Shown piece after piece: positions 42,328 to 50,399 of a DNA stretch of 64,000 nucleotides. The notes beneath the pieces were generated by a model. The model was not told the origin of the DNA, did no database searches, and saw nothing but the letters and a program-made list of their open reading frames with translations. The DNA comes from Rhodococcus sp. RD6.2 (lineage in GTDB: Bacteria; Actinomycetota; Actinomycetes; Mycobacteriales; Mycobacteriaceae): positions 612,324 through 676,323 of the forward strand of contig NZ_CVQP01000001.1 of NCBI RefSeq assembly GCF_001040705.1, read 5' to 3'. A program made the translations under genes and the position numbers. Each line of letters begins with the position of its first letter. Position 1 is the first letter of the stretch.

Positions 42328-43257
42328 GTGACCTCCCGGGATCTACAGAGCGTCGACCTGAATTTGATGGTCGCGTTCGACGCCCTGATGTCGGAGCGCA
42401 GTGTGACGCGTGCCGCCGAGCGGATGCAGGTGGGCCAGCCCGCGATGAGCGCATCCCTTGCGCGTCTGCGCAAGCTGTTCGACGATCCCCTGCTCGTCCG
42501 GGAGGGACGCACCCTGGTGCCGACTCCGGTGGCCGAATCGCTCATCGGCCCGATCCAACAGTCGCTCGCGCTGATGGAGAACGCCCTGGGGCAGCGTCGC
42601 GCGTTCGATCCGACCCGCGAGCATCGGACCTTCACGATCGTCGCCAGCGACTACGTCCTGTTGGTGTTCCTGCGGCCGCTCCTTGCCCATCTGCGACGCG
42701 AAGCGCCCGCCGTCAGCATCCACGTCCGCCCTGTGACCGAGGACTACGCGGAGTTCCTGCAGCGGGGCCGTTTCGACCTGCTGATCGCGCCACGGGAACT
42801 CCAGCCGTCGGGTGTTCCACTGAACAGTGAAGACCTGTTCGGTGATCGATTGGTCTGTGCGGTCGATTCGGAGAACACCGAGGTCGGGGACGCACTCACC
42901 GCCGAGGAGTTCCTCACTCTGCCTTACCTGGGGTACGAGGGCCACGCGGTGCAGACGGTCGCGCGACTCCAGATGCGGGCGATGGGCATGGACCGCCCCG
43001 TCGACGTCTCGACTCAGAGCTTCTCCGCGGCGTCGCTGTTCCTCCGCGACACCCCGTTCTTCACCGTGATCTCGGAGCGGCTCGCGTACTGCCTCGCCCC
43101 GCAGGCTCGCATCCGGCTCGTCGAGCCACCGATGACATTCGCCCCGTTGACCGAAACGATGTTCTGGTCGGCCCGCCATGACGACAACCCTTCGCACCGC
43201 TGGCTGCGACAGCGCATGCGCGACGCCGCCGAGGCCCTCAACTATCAACAGCAGTGA
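42328..43257 (+). CDS. LysR-family transcriptional regulator of the adjacent catabolic operon
   Basis: 309 residues from GTG 42328, chosen because AGGAG lies 8 nt upstream and TACCAT (42285-42290) is a good -10; the frame is open to GTG 42292. The N-terminal winged HTH (SVDLNLMVAFDALMSERSVTRAAERMQVGQPAMSASLARLRKLFDDPLLVREG) is followed by a two-lobed effector domain resembling the NodD/NahR-like subgroup. It is transcribed in the same direction as the four-gene operon that follows. A strong palindrome (43265-43282) lies in the gap between them. Confidence 0.9.
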   Translation: MTSRDLQSVDLNLMVAFDALMSERSVTRAAERMQVGQPAMSASLARLRKLFDDPLLVREGRTLVPTPVAESLIGPIQQSLALMENALGQRRAFDPTREHRTFTIVASDYVLLVFLRPLLAHLRREAPAVSIHVRPVTEDYAEFLQRGRFDLLIAPRELQPSGVPLNSEDLFGDRLVCAVDSENTEVGDALTAEEFLTLPYLGYEGHAVQTVARLQMRAMGMDRPVDVSTQSFSAASLFLRDTPFFTVISERLAYCLAPQARIRLVEPPMTFAPLTETMFWSARHDDNPSHRWLRQRMRDAAEALNYQQQ

Positions 43258-43264
43258 TACCGGC

Positions 43265-43282
43265 TATCGATATGAATCGATA
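43265..43282. promoter_or_regulatory. LysR-type operator-like palindrome
   Basis: TATCGAT-ATGA-ATCGATA, a perfect 7-bp inverted repeat with 4-nt centre containing a T-N11-A core. It lies 8 bp after the regulator stop and about 150 bp before the first operon gene. TAGCTT near 43308 is a candidate -10 downstream. Confidence 0.6.
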
Positions 43283-43433
43283 ACACCTGCGTGATGCAGC
43301 GCACTAGCTTCGAGGTTGATCGGCGTTCGCGCATCTGACCAGCGCGGACGGAAGCCTTCGGCGGCGCCCATGGCGCCCGCCGCCTTTTCGGTCGAATCAC
43401 CCTCACACCGAACCACTTTCGAGAGAAGAACCG

Positions 43434-44414
43434 ATGAAATTCGTCACCTTCCGCACCCCCGACGACCCCACTCCGCGGCTCGGCATCGACAACCGCGACA
43501 ACCACAGCTACACCGACCTGACGAGCCGGTTCCCCGATGATCCCGACTTCGCGTCCATGCTGGCGCTGATCGACGGCGGGCAGGCCGCACTCGACAAGGC
43601 GTGGGCCGCCTACACCACGCTCGACGCGGCGCACCTCGTCGAGCAGCGCACCGCCGGCCTCCTGGCTCCCTTCCGTCCCCGCCGCCTGCGCGACGTCTCG
43701 CTGATCGTCAACCACCTCCGTCCGAGCGTGGCGAGGACGGCACAGTGGATCGCCGCGAACACCGACGATCCGCGAGCCGTCGCCGAGATCATGGCGGCGG
43801 TCGACCCGCTCGTGTCGTTGCTCTACGAGCCCACCGCTCCGCCGTTCGCGGCCGAACGCGACGCCGGGACCGTCTCGGCGCCCGGAAGCGTCCTGACCTG
43901 GCCGGGTCGAAGTGACTGGCTGGACTACGAACTCGAGCTGTGTGCGGTGATCGGCAGGTCCGGGCGCGACATCGACCCGAGCGTCGCCGACGACCACATC
44001 TTCGGCTACGCCGTCTACAACGACTGGACGCTCCGTGACGTCCAGGCCCGCATCATCGCGGGCAGTGGCTCGATCCACGGCGACTCGAAGGACTTCCCGA
44101 ACGGCAACAGCTTCGGACCGTGCGTCGTCACCAAGGACGAGATCCCGGACGTGCGCGATCTCGCGATGACGGTGCGTGTGAACGGACAGGTGTGGGGCGA
44201 GGGCTCGACGTCGGAGATGCTCCACGGCTTCGACGACGCGGTCGTCTCGCTCAGCAAGGGCGACGAGATCGTCGCAGGCGAGGTGTGGGGCACCGGAACG
44301 GTCCCGGACGGCTCCAGTTTCGAACTCGGCAAGCACCTGCCACGGCCGGCGTTCGTCGAGTTGGAGATCGAGCGCATCGGCGTCCTCTCGCACTACGTCG
44401 TCCCCGAACTCTGA
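43434..44414 (+). CDS. Fumarylacetoacetate hydrolase-family protein
   Basis: 326 residues with a C-terminal FAH fold. Metal ligands are visible in WLDYELELCAVIG (E-x-E) and YNDWTLRDVQARII (Asp). DSKDFPNGNSFGPCVVT supplies the Lys and substrate region, followed by NGQVWGEGSTSEMLHGFDDAVVSLSKGDEI. Family members hydrolyse C-C bonds in acylpyruvates or hydrate and decarboxylate oxo-acids during aromatic and amino-acid breakdown. It is the first gene of a tight operon with an MBL hydrolase, a thiolase-like protein and an acyl-CoA synthetase, under a LysR regulator. The substrate is not deducible. Confidence 0.88.
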   Translation: MKFVTFRTPDDPTPRLGIDNRDNHSYTDLTSRFPDDPDFASMLALIDGGQAALDKAWAAYTTLDAAHLVEQRTAGLLAPFRPRRLRDVSLIVNHLRPSVARTAQWIAANTDDPRAVAEIMAAVDPLVSLLYEPTAPPFAAERDAGTVSAPGSVLTWPGRSDWLDYELELCAVIGRSGRDIDPSVADDHIFGYAVYNDWTLRDVQARIIAGSGSIHGDSKDFPNGNSFGPCVVTKDEIPDVRDLAMTVRVNGQVWGEGSTSEMLHGFDDAVVSLSKGDEIVAGEVWGTGTVPDGSSFELGKHLPRPAFVELEIERIGVLSHYVVPEL

Positions 44415-44442
44415 TCCCACCGAAGAAGCGAGCACACACACC

Positions 44443-45378
44443 ATGACCACGTCCCGCCTCGCCCTCGACGGCGACCCGCGCCTCCTCCAGCTCTCCGACG
44501 ACGTCTACGTCTTCGGCACGTACCCGTACAGCGGCCTGATCGTCACCGACGAAGGTTGCATCGCCGTCGACGGCCCGATGTCCGTCAACATCTGCGCACC
44601 GTGGAAGGAGTTCATCGACAGCAAGGGCCCGCTGCGCTACCAGGTGTACTGCGAACACCACTCCGACCACACCATCTCCGCGCCCTACCTCGAGCCCGAG
44701 GTCCTGATCTCCTCGGAGACGACGCGCGGTGTGATGGACACCGACGAGATGGCCCGCGAGGCGCTGCGCACCTGGGGCGAGTACCCGGATGTCGATCCGG
44801 CGATTGTCGAGAACTACACGATGGCGTACCCGACGCTCACCTACCGTGGGCGCCTCAACCTCGAGCTCGGCGGCAAGCGCTTCGTCCTCTTCGAGGCGCC
44901 CGGCCACACCATGGGCTCGACGGTGGTGCATGCGGTCGACGACCGCGTGGCCTTCATCGCCGACCTCGGAATGACCCCGGCCATCCAGTCCGGTGATCCC
45001 GTCGCCTGGCTCACCACTCTCGCGCTGCTCGAGACGCTCGACGTCGACTGGTACGTCCAGGGACACATGGATCCGATGCGGCGAGAGGACCTGCACACGT
45101 GGCGCACCATGCTGCTGGCGACCCTCGACACGGTTCGGGAACGAGACGGCGCAGGCCTGAGCGCGCAGGACATCATCGCCGAGAGTCCGATCTTCGACAT
45201 CCCGGCGATCCTGGCGAGCCATTCGTTCGTCGGTCGCGCCGACATGCCGACCGGACTGCTCAAGGCCGCGGGCGACACCCTCCAGGTGCTCGGCGCCGAA
45301 CGGATGGTGGAGTCCGTGCACCGGCATCCCACCGATTCCCTCACGGCGTCCCTCGGGCCTGTGAGCACGCAGGAATGA
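44443..45378 (+). CDS. MBL-fold metallo-hydrolase
   Basis: 311 residues. The beta-lactamase-fold metal motif H-x-H-x-D-H appears as EHHSDH (71-76, i.e. HHxDH with Glu in front), so the first His position is Glu and metal binding may differ. APGHTMGS (near 153) and a later GH motif (VQGHMDP) complete the site. Possible activities include lactone or thioester hydrolysis, or quenching of a pathway intermediate. It sits 28 bp after the FAH gene and overlaps the thiolase gene by 4 bp (ATGA). Confidence 0.85.
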   Translation: MTTSRLALDGDPRLLQLSDDVYVFGTYPYSGLIVTDEGCIAVDGPMSVNICAPWKEFIDSKGPLRYQVYCEHHSDHTISAPYLEPEVLISSETTRGVMDTDEMAREALRTWGEYPDVDPAIVENYTMAYPTLTYRGRLNLELGGKRFVLFEAPGHTMGSTVVHAVDDRVAFIADLGMTPAIQSGDPVAWLTTLALLETLDVDWYVQGHMDPMRREDLHTWRTMLLATLDTVRERDGAGLSAQDIIAESPIFDIPAILASHSFVGRADMPTGLLKAAGDTLQVLGAERMVESVHRHPTDSLTASLGPVSTQE

Positions 45379-46619
45379 CGCGAAACATGAACGACGTCTT
45401 CATCATCGGGGTAGGCATGACCCCGTTCGGAGTGCATCCGTCCGAGACCGTCCCGAGCCTGGCCACTCGGGCGGTCCGAGAGGCACTCGCCGACGCCTGC
45501 GTCGATCCCGCCGAGGTCGACAGCGCCTACTTCGGCAACACCACCCAGGGCCCGCTGGAGGGCCAGGCCATGATCGCCGGCGAGATCGCGCTGCGCGGAA
45601 CAGGACTCGAGCGGATCCCCGTCTTCAACGTCGAGAACGCGTGCGCGAGCGGGTCGTCGGCGCTGAGTCTGGCGGTCACGAGCGTGCGGGCCGGGGAGTC
45701 GGCCGTCGCGCTGGCGGTCGGCGCGGAGAAGATGAACACCGGCGACCGCGCGAAGACGATGAGCGTCTTCGACGGCGCCTACGATCTCTCCGACCCCGCC
45801 GCACTGCAGCGGACGCTCGACCAACTCGGCGGCACCGTCGACGCCAGTCAGGCGGGCCGGCGCAGCATCTTCATGGACATCTACGCGGCGATGGCCCGAG
45901 CCCACATGGACCGGTTCGGCACCACGCAGCGCCAGCTCGCGGCGGTGTCGGCAAAGAACCACCGGCATTCGGTCGACAATCCGCTCTCGCACTTCCGCAA
46001 GGACATGAGCGTCGACGAGATCCTCGCGGCACGCGCGCTGAGTTTCCCGCTGACAGTTCCGATGTGCTCGCCCCTCACCGACGGCGCCTCGGCCGTGATC
46101 GTCTGCAACGCAGAGGTGGCCGCGCGGGTGGGGTCGAAGCGGCAGGTCCGTGTGCTCGCGTCCGTCGTCGGCACCGGCGTGGAGCGCGCGATGACCGACT
46201 ACTCGAGGCACGTCACGAAGCTCGCAGGCGAGCGTGCCTACGAGCGGGCCGGCATCGCGCCGAGCGATGTCTCCGTCGCCGAGGTCCACGACGCGACCGC
46301 CTTCGGCGAACTGTTCATCAGCGAACTCCTCGGTTTCGTCGAGTTGGGGGGCGGCGGCGCGGCCGCCGAGTCGGGAGTCACCTCGATCGGAGGACGCATC
46401 CCGATCAACACCTCCGGCGGCCTCGAATCGAAGGGGCATCCCCTCGCTGCGACCGGTCTCGGCCAGATCTTCGAGCTCGTCAGCCAGTTGCGTGGCGAAG
46501 CAGGTAGTCGTCAGGTTGAGGGCGCACGGATCGCTCTCGCCGAGAACGGCGGCGGATTCAGCCCGTTCTCGACAGGTGAGGAAGCCGTCGCAGTGGTGAC
46601 CGTCCTCGAGGCGGTCTGA
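45375..46619 (+). CDS. Thiolase-family protein (SCPx/acetyl-CoA acetyltransferase-like)
   Basis: 414 residues (410 if the in-frame ATG 45387 is used). The nucleophilic Cys is present (NVENACASGSSA, Cys 90), as are VHDATAFGEL and the GGLESKGHPLAATG block with the catalytic His. The usual second Cys near the C terminus is replaced (AENGGGFSPF), as in SCP2/SCPx-type thiolases, where other residues act. It would cleave a 3-oxoacyl-CoA, or condense acyl-CoAs, in the pathway. The stop overlaps the ligase ATG by one base (TGATG), so synthesis is coupled. Confidence 0.88.
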   Translation: MTRNMNDVFIIGVGMTPFGVHPSETVPSLATRAVREALADACVDPAEVDSAYFGNTTQGPLEGQAMIAGEIALRGTGLERIPVFNVENACASGSSALSLAVTSVRAGESAVALAVGAEKMNTGDRAKTMSVFDGAYDLSDPAALQRTLDQLGGTVDASQAGRRSIFMDIYAAMARAHMDRFGTTQRQLAAVSAKNHRHSVDNPLSHFRKDMSVDEILAARALSFPLTVPMCSPLTDGASAVIVCNAEVAARVGSKRQVRVLASVVGTGVERAMTDYSRHVTKLAGERAYERAGIAPSDVSVAEVHDATAFGELFISELLGFVELGGGGAAAESGVTSIGGRIPINTSGGLESKGHPLAATGLGQIFELVSQLRGEAGSRQVEGARIALAENGGGFSPFSTGEEAVAVVTVLEAV

Positions 46620-48178
46620 TGGCGATCATCGACTTCTTCGACCGCGGGTGGGATCAGAATGCCTCCGGTACCGCTTTCATCATGGGCGAGCGCTCGTGGA
46701 CCTATCAGGAAGCGGGCGAACTCACCTGCCAGATCGCATCGGCGCTCCTCGACACCGAAGTGACGTCGACCGGACACGCGGCCGTGCTCTCCCCGAACGA
46801 TCCCGTGGCGTGGCTGTGTGTCCTCGGCATATGGCGTGCCGGCCGAGCCTGGGTGCCGCTGCACCCGGGCGAGCCGCCCAGCACGTCGGCGGGGCTGATC
46901 CGGCAGTTCGACTGCGAAGCTCTCTTCTTCCACAGCTCGATGCGTTCCGAGGCCGAGGAGCTGTGTGCGTCGGTGCCCGACCTGGCCCTGATGATCTGCA
47001 TCGATTCCGACCTCGACGGCTCGTACCCGTCGCTCGCCACGTGGATCCACGGCCGGCCGGTCACCCGACCGGCCGTCCCGTACTCGATGGACGACGTCGT
47101 GATGATCTCTCCCACCGGTGGCACCACGGGGCTGCCGAAGGGCGTCATGAACACCCATCGCACGCTTGCCAACACGTGCGCGCATCTGCTGATGGCGTTC
47201 GAATACGGCCACGCCGAGTCGATCGTCAATCTGGCGGCGGCGCCCCTCACGCACTCGGCGGGCATCATCACCCTCCCGACCACGGCGCGCGGCGGCACCG
47301 TCGTGATCGTTCCGCGAGCGGACCCCGCGTCGATCGTCGAGGCGATCGAGTCGCATCGGGTCACAGACCTGTTCCTGCCTCCGACGGTCATCTATCGCAT
47401 GCTGGACTGGGTGGCCGGACGTGACTTCGACTTCTCCTCGTTGCGCTACTTCGTGCACGGGGCTGCGCCCATGTCGGTGGAGAAGGTCAAGCGAGCGATC
47501 GAGGTCTTCGGCCCGGTGATGATGGCCGCGTACGGACAGACCGAGGCGTTCGCCGGAGTCGCGTTCGCGCGTCCCGACGAACGCATCCGCGACGGAATCC
47601 CGGTGTCGGACAGTCGACTCGACTCCTGTGGACGCCCGTACCCGCTCATCACCGTCGAGATCCGCGGCACGGACGACAAAGCCGTACCGCGCGGTGAGAG
47701 CGGTGAGATCTGCGTCCGCGGCGATCTGGTGATGAAGGGCTACTACAAGCAGCCCGACAAGACCGCCGAGACGATCATCGACGGTTGGCTCCGCACCGGT
47801 GACGTCGGACACCTCGACGACGAGGGCTACCTCTACATCACCGACCGGACCAAGGACATGATCATCACTGGCGGCTTCAACGTGTATCCCAGTGAGATCG
47901 AGCAGGTCATCTGGGGACATCCCAGCGTCGGCGACTGTGCCGTGATCGGCGTACCCGACCCCGACTGGGGCGAAAAGGTGATCGCCGTCGTCGAGCTCTC
48001 GCCCGGTCGTGACGTCGGCGAGTCGGAACTCATCGCGCTGGTGAAGGACGCGCTGGGCAGTGTACGTACACCCAAGCGGATCGACTTCGTCGACAGTCTT
48101 CCCCGCAGCGGCGCCGGCAAGGTCTTGAAGCGGTCGTTGCGGGACAACTACTGGGTCGACGTCGACACGCGGATCTGA
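46619..48178 (+). CDS. AMP-dependent acyl-CoA synthetase
   Basis: 519-residue adenylate-forming ligase. The P-loop is SPTGGTTGLPKG (the usual first SG replaced by TGG). AYGQTEAF, GWLRTGDVGHLDDEGYLYITDRTKDMIITGGFNVYPSEIE and the C-terminal catalytic Lys motif LPRSGAGKVLKRSLR complete it. It presumably activates the operon's starting acid or a carboxylic intermediate to its CoA thioester, which the thiolase then cleaves. It is the last gene of the four-gene operon. Confidence 0.9.
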   Translation: MAIIDFFDRGWDQNASGTAFIMGERSWTYQEAGELTCQIASALLDTEVTSTGHAAVLSPNDPVAWLCVLGIWRAGRAWVPLHPGEPPSTSAGLIRQFDCEALFFHSSMRSEAEELCASVPDLALMICIDSDLDGSYPSLATWIHGRPVTRPAVPYSMDDVVMISPTGGTTGLPKGVMNTHRTLANTCAHLLMAFEYGHAESIVNLAAAPLTHSAGIITLPTTARGGTVVIVPRADPASIVEAIESHRVTDLFLPPTVIYRMLDWVAGRDFDFSSLRYFVHGAAPMSVEKVKRAIEVFGPVMMAAYGQTEAFAGVAFARPDERIRDGIPVSDSRLDSCGRPYPLITVEIRGTDDKAVPRGESGEICVRGDLVMKGYYKQPDKTAETIIDGWLRTGDVGHLDDEGYLYITDRTKDMIITGGFNVYPSEIEQVIWGHPSVGDCAVIGVPDPDWGEKVIAVVELSPGRDVGESELIALVKDALGSVRTPKRIDFVDSLPRSGAGKVLKRSLRDNYWVDVDTRI

Positions 48179-48441
48179 CCGCCTCTCGGAAGGACGATCC
48201 TCGTCTCGACAACATCGCCGTCGCCAGTCAGGCGGTTCCGACGACCGAGGAACCGGTCTGTAGTTCTGCGGGGAGTGGACGGCCTCGGGCAGCGAAGTCG
48301 GGGCTGCCGGGATGGCCCCACGTCGAGGGTGGCGTCTTTCCTCACCCTCGGGTGCCTGTCGGCGCCGCGGCGCCCGGCGGACGCTGGTCTGGACCAGGAC
48401 CACCCGACGAGGTGGCCACCGGACTGGAAGGACACCGCACC

Positions 48442-49209
48442 ATGCCGCACATCCTCGATCCCACCGTCCCCGACGAGCTGGAGCACGCTCCTCCCTCGAC
48501 CGGCAGGGTCCGCCATCACTGGGCGTTCACCCGCATCGGGCTGTACCTCCTCCTGGCGTCGTTGCCTTTGCTGGCGATCTCGGCGCAGGTGTTCGGGGTG
48601 GTCTCGATGAACGCGACGGGTGCGCTGGTGATCATCCCGCTCGCCGCGATCCTCGTCGTGCTGTGCGTTTTCGCGCCGCACCCGGTTGACCGGATCGTCG
48701 GACACGGTCTCTTCTGGGGCATGTTCGCGTGCCTGGTGTACGACGTGTTCCGCCTCGACACCGTGTACCTGCTCGGGTTGTGGGGCGACTTCATCCCGCG
48801 GATGGGCACGTGGGTGCACGCGGGCAGCGACGCCCGCACCGGTGCGATCGTGGGTTACCTGTGGCGGTACCTCGGCGACGGCGGTGGGATCGGGATCGGG
48901 TTCTTCCTCCTGGCCCTCACCTTCGGCCTGCAGCACCGATCGCGCCGCACCGTCCTGGTCGCTTTCGTCGCCTTCGCGGTGGCCCCGGTGTGGGCCGGGT
49001 TGATCGGCACGGTCGCGCTGTCACCGGGCGGACAGCAGAAGATGTTCCCGCTCACTCCCACCACGATCGTGCTGTCCCTGATCGGGCACCTGATCTTCGG
49101 GCTCGTCCTCGGTCTCGGATTTCTGCGGGCCCGCGCGCGCCTCGCTCGGCATTGGCCGTGGCGGCCACTGCTGCCTACCCGCCAGGCTGCGCAGGCCGAT
49201 ACCCCCTGA
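48442..49209 (+). CDS. Polytopic membrane protein, unknown
   Basis: 255 residues with about six membrane helices and a soluble N-terminal tail of about 25 residues. The start ATG 48442 has AAGGA 9-10 nt upstream. Loops contain no clear catalytic motif (PHPVDRIVGHGLFWGMFACLVYDVFRLDTVYLLGLWGDFIPRMG is the most distinctive block). The C terminus is basic. I recognise no family. It stands alone, preceded by 263 bp without a gene in which I see several small hairpins but no clear promoter, and followed by a terminator. Confidence 0.75.
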   Translation: MPHILDPTVPDELEHAPPSTGRVRHHWAFTRIGLYLLLASLPLLAISAQVFGVVSMNATGALVIIPLAAILVVLCVFAPHPVDRIVGHGLFWGMFACLVYDVFRLDTVYLLGLWGDFIPRMGTWVHAGSDARTGAIVGYLWRYLGDGGGIGIGFFLLALTFGLQHRSRRTVLVAFVAFAVAPVWAGLIGTVALSPGGQQKMFPLTPTTIVLSLIGHLIFGLVLGLGFLRARARLARHWPWRPLLPTRQAAQADTP

Positions 49210-49217
49210 GCTATGCA

Positions 49218-49262
49218 CGGGCAGGCAACGCCGAGGCGCAGTCCGGCGTTCGTCCCTGCCCG
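49218..49262. terminator. Bidirectional terminator, membrane protein / universal stress protein
   Basis: Outer arms CGGGCAGG/CCTGCCCG (49218-49225, 49255-49262) and inner arms AACGCC/GGCGTT (49227-49232, 49245-49250) form one interrupted stem between convergent genes. Confidence 0.7.
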
Positions 49263-49285
49263 CCGTCGACCCGGCAGCGCTCTGC

Positions 49286-50215
49286 CTACGACGCGTCCGG
49301 ATCGCGGTGGACGATGACGGTCCTGTCGGCGCGATGCAGCAGGTTCTGACTCGTCGAGCCGAGCAGGGCCGCTGCGACTCGGCCGAGGCCCCTGCTCCCC
49401 ACCACGGCCAGCTGGCCGTCATCAAGGGCACGCAGCAGTTCTCGGGGTGCCGATCCGCGGGACGACACCGCGTTGACGGTCACGCCGGGAAAGCGGTCCC
49501 GGAACGGGGCGAGGATGTCCGCCAGATGCTGCTCCTCGGCACGAGCGACTGCCTCCCAGTCGACCAGCAGTGCCGTCGGTCCCGACTGGCGCAGCATTTC
49601 GGGGGTGGCCGCACCGATCGCGTACTCGTCCGTCCAGGACCGCACCGCAGTGACGGGTGCACCGAGCAGGTCCGCGAACGTGAATGCCAGCTCGGTTGCG
49701 GCTGCGGAGATGGTGCTGCCGTCGATGCCGACGACGAGCGGGCGCGTGTCGGGCCCGGGATCGGCAGGGTCGCCTCGCCAGACGACGACGGGGCAGGGGG
49801 CTTGGTTGGCCACCCGCACCGCGGTCGATCCGAGCAGCCACCGCTCGACCGTCCCTCGTCCCGTGGCGCCGAGCACGATCATGGTGGCGTCGTTCGCGGC
49901 AGTGAGCAGTGCGGCTGCGGCAGGCTCGTTGTCGAGTTCCGTCGTCATACGAATGTCGGAGGCGTGTTCACGAATGGCGTCGACCGCAGAGGAGAGAACT
50001 TCGACTCCCTCCGCGTCGAGACTGTCGATCAGCTGTTGAGAGGGGGATGGCTCGCCGCGGCCGGACGTACGCTTGGGTTTCGGCGCCGAATGCACGACAT
50101 GCAGTGGCTGCCCCAGTTTCTCTGCCACCACGGCGGCCCATTTCGCGGCCCCCAGTGAGGTGTCGGATCCGTCGACCCCGACCACGATTCGTGTTCCGGC
50201 GTTCACGAGCGGCAT
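49286..50215 (-). CDS. Universal stress protein, tandem UspA domains
   Basis: 309 residues from ATG 50215 (GAGGA upstream). Two Usp domains cover about 8-145 and 155-305. Both carry the ATP-binding pattern G-x-x-G-x9-G-S/T: GATGRGTVERWLLGST and GSRGLGRVAAALLGST. Each begins with VVGVDGS or VVGIDGS. Tandem ATP-binding Usps are abundant in mycobacteria and rhodococci and respond to hypoxia and stationary phase. It lies next to a metal ATPase gene but with 184 bp between, so co-transcription is uncertain. Confidence 0.93.
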   Translation of the reverse strand: MPLVNAGTRIVVGVDGSDTSLGAAKWAAVVAEKLGQPLHVVHSAPKPKRTSGRGEPSPSQQLIDSLDAEGVEVLSSAVDAIREHASDIRMTTELDNEPAAAALLTAANDATMIVLGATGRGTVERWLLGSTAVRVANQAPCPVVVWRGDPADPGPDTRPLVVGIDGSTISAAATELAFTFADLLGAPVTAVRSWTDEYAIGAATPEMLRQSGPTALLVDWEAVARAEEQHLADILAPFRDRFPGVTVNAVSSRGSAPRELLRALDDGQLAVVGSRGLGRVAAALLGSTSQNLLHRADRTVIVHRDPDAS

Positions 50216-50399
50216 GTCTTCCTCGTTTCGGCAGAAGGTCACCTCTTCGAAGCTGCGCCGCGGCTCATCCAGTGAATCGCGACACCAGACGACCCTACTG
50301 CGGTGGCGGCGGGACCGGGACCCACGCGGACTTCACGGGTACCGCGCCGGTGTCGGCCGAGAGGCGCTCGAATTCGGTCTCGGAGGTCGTCGGCCCGGG

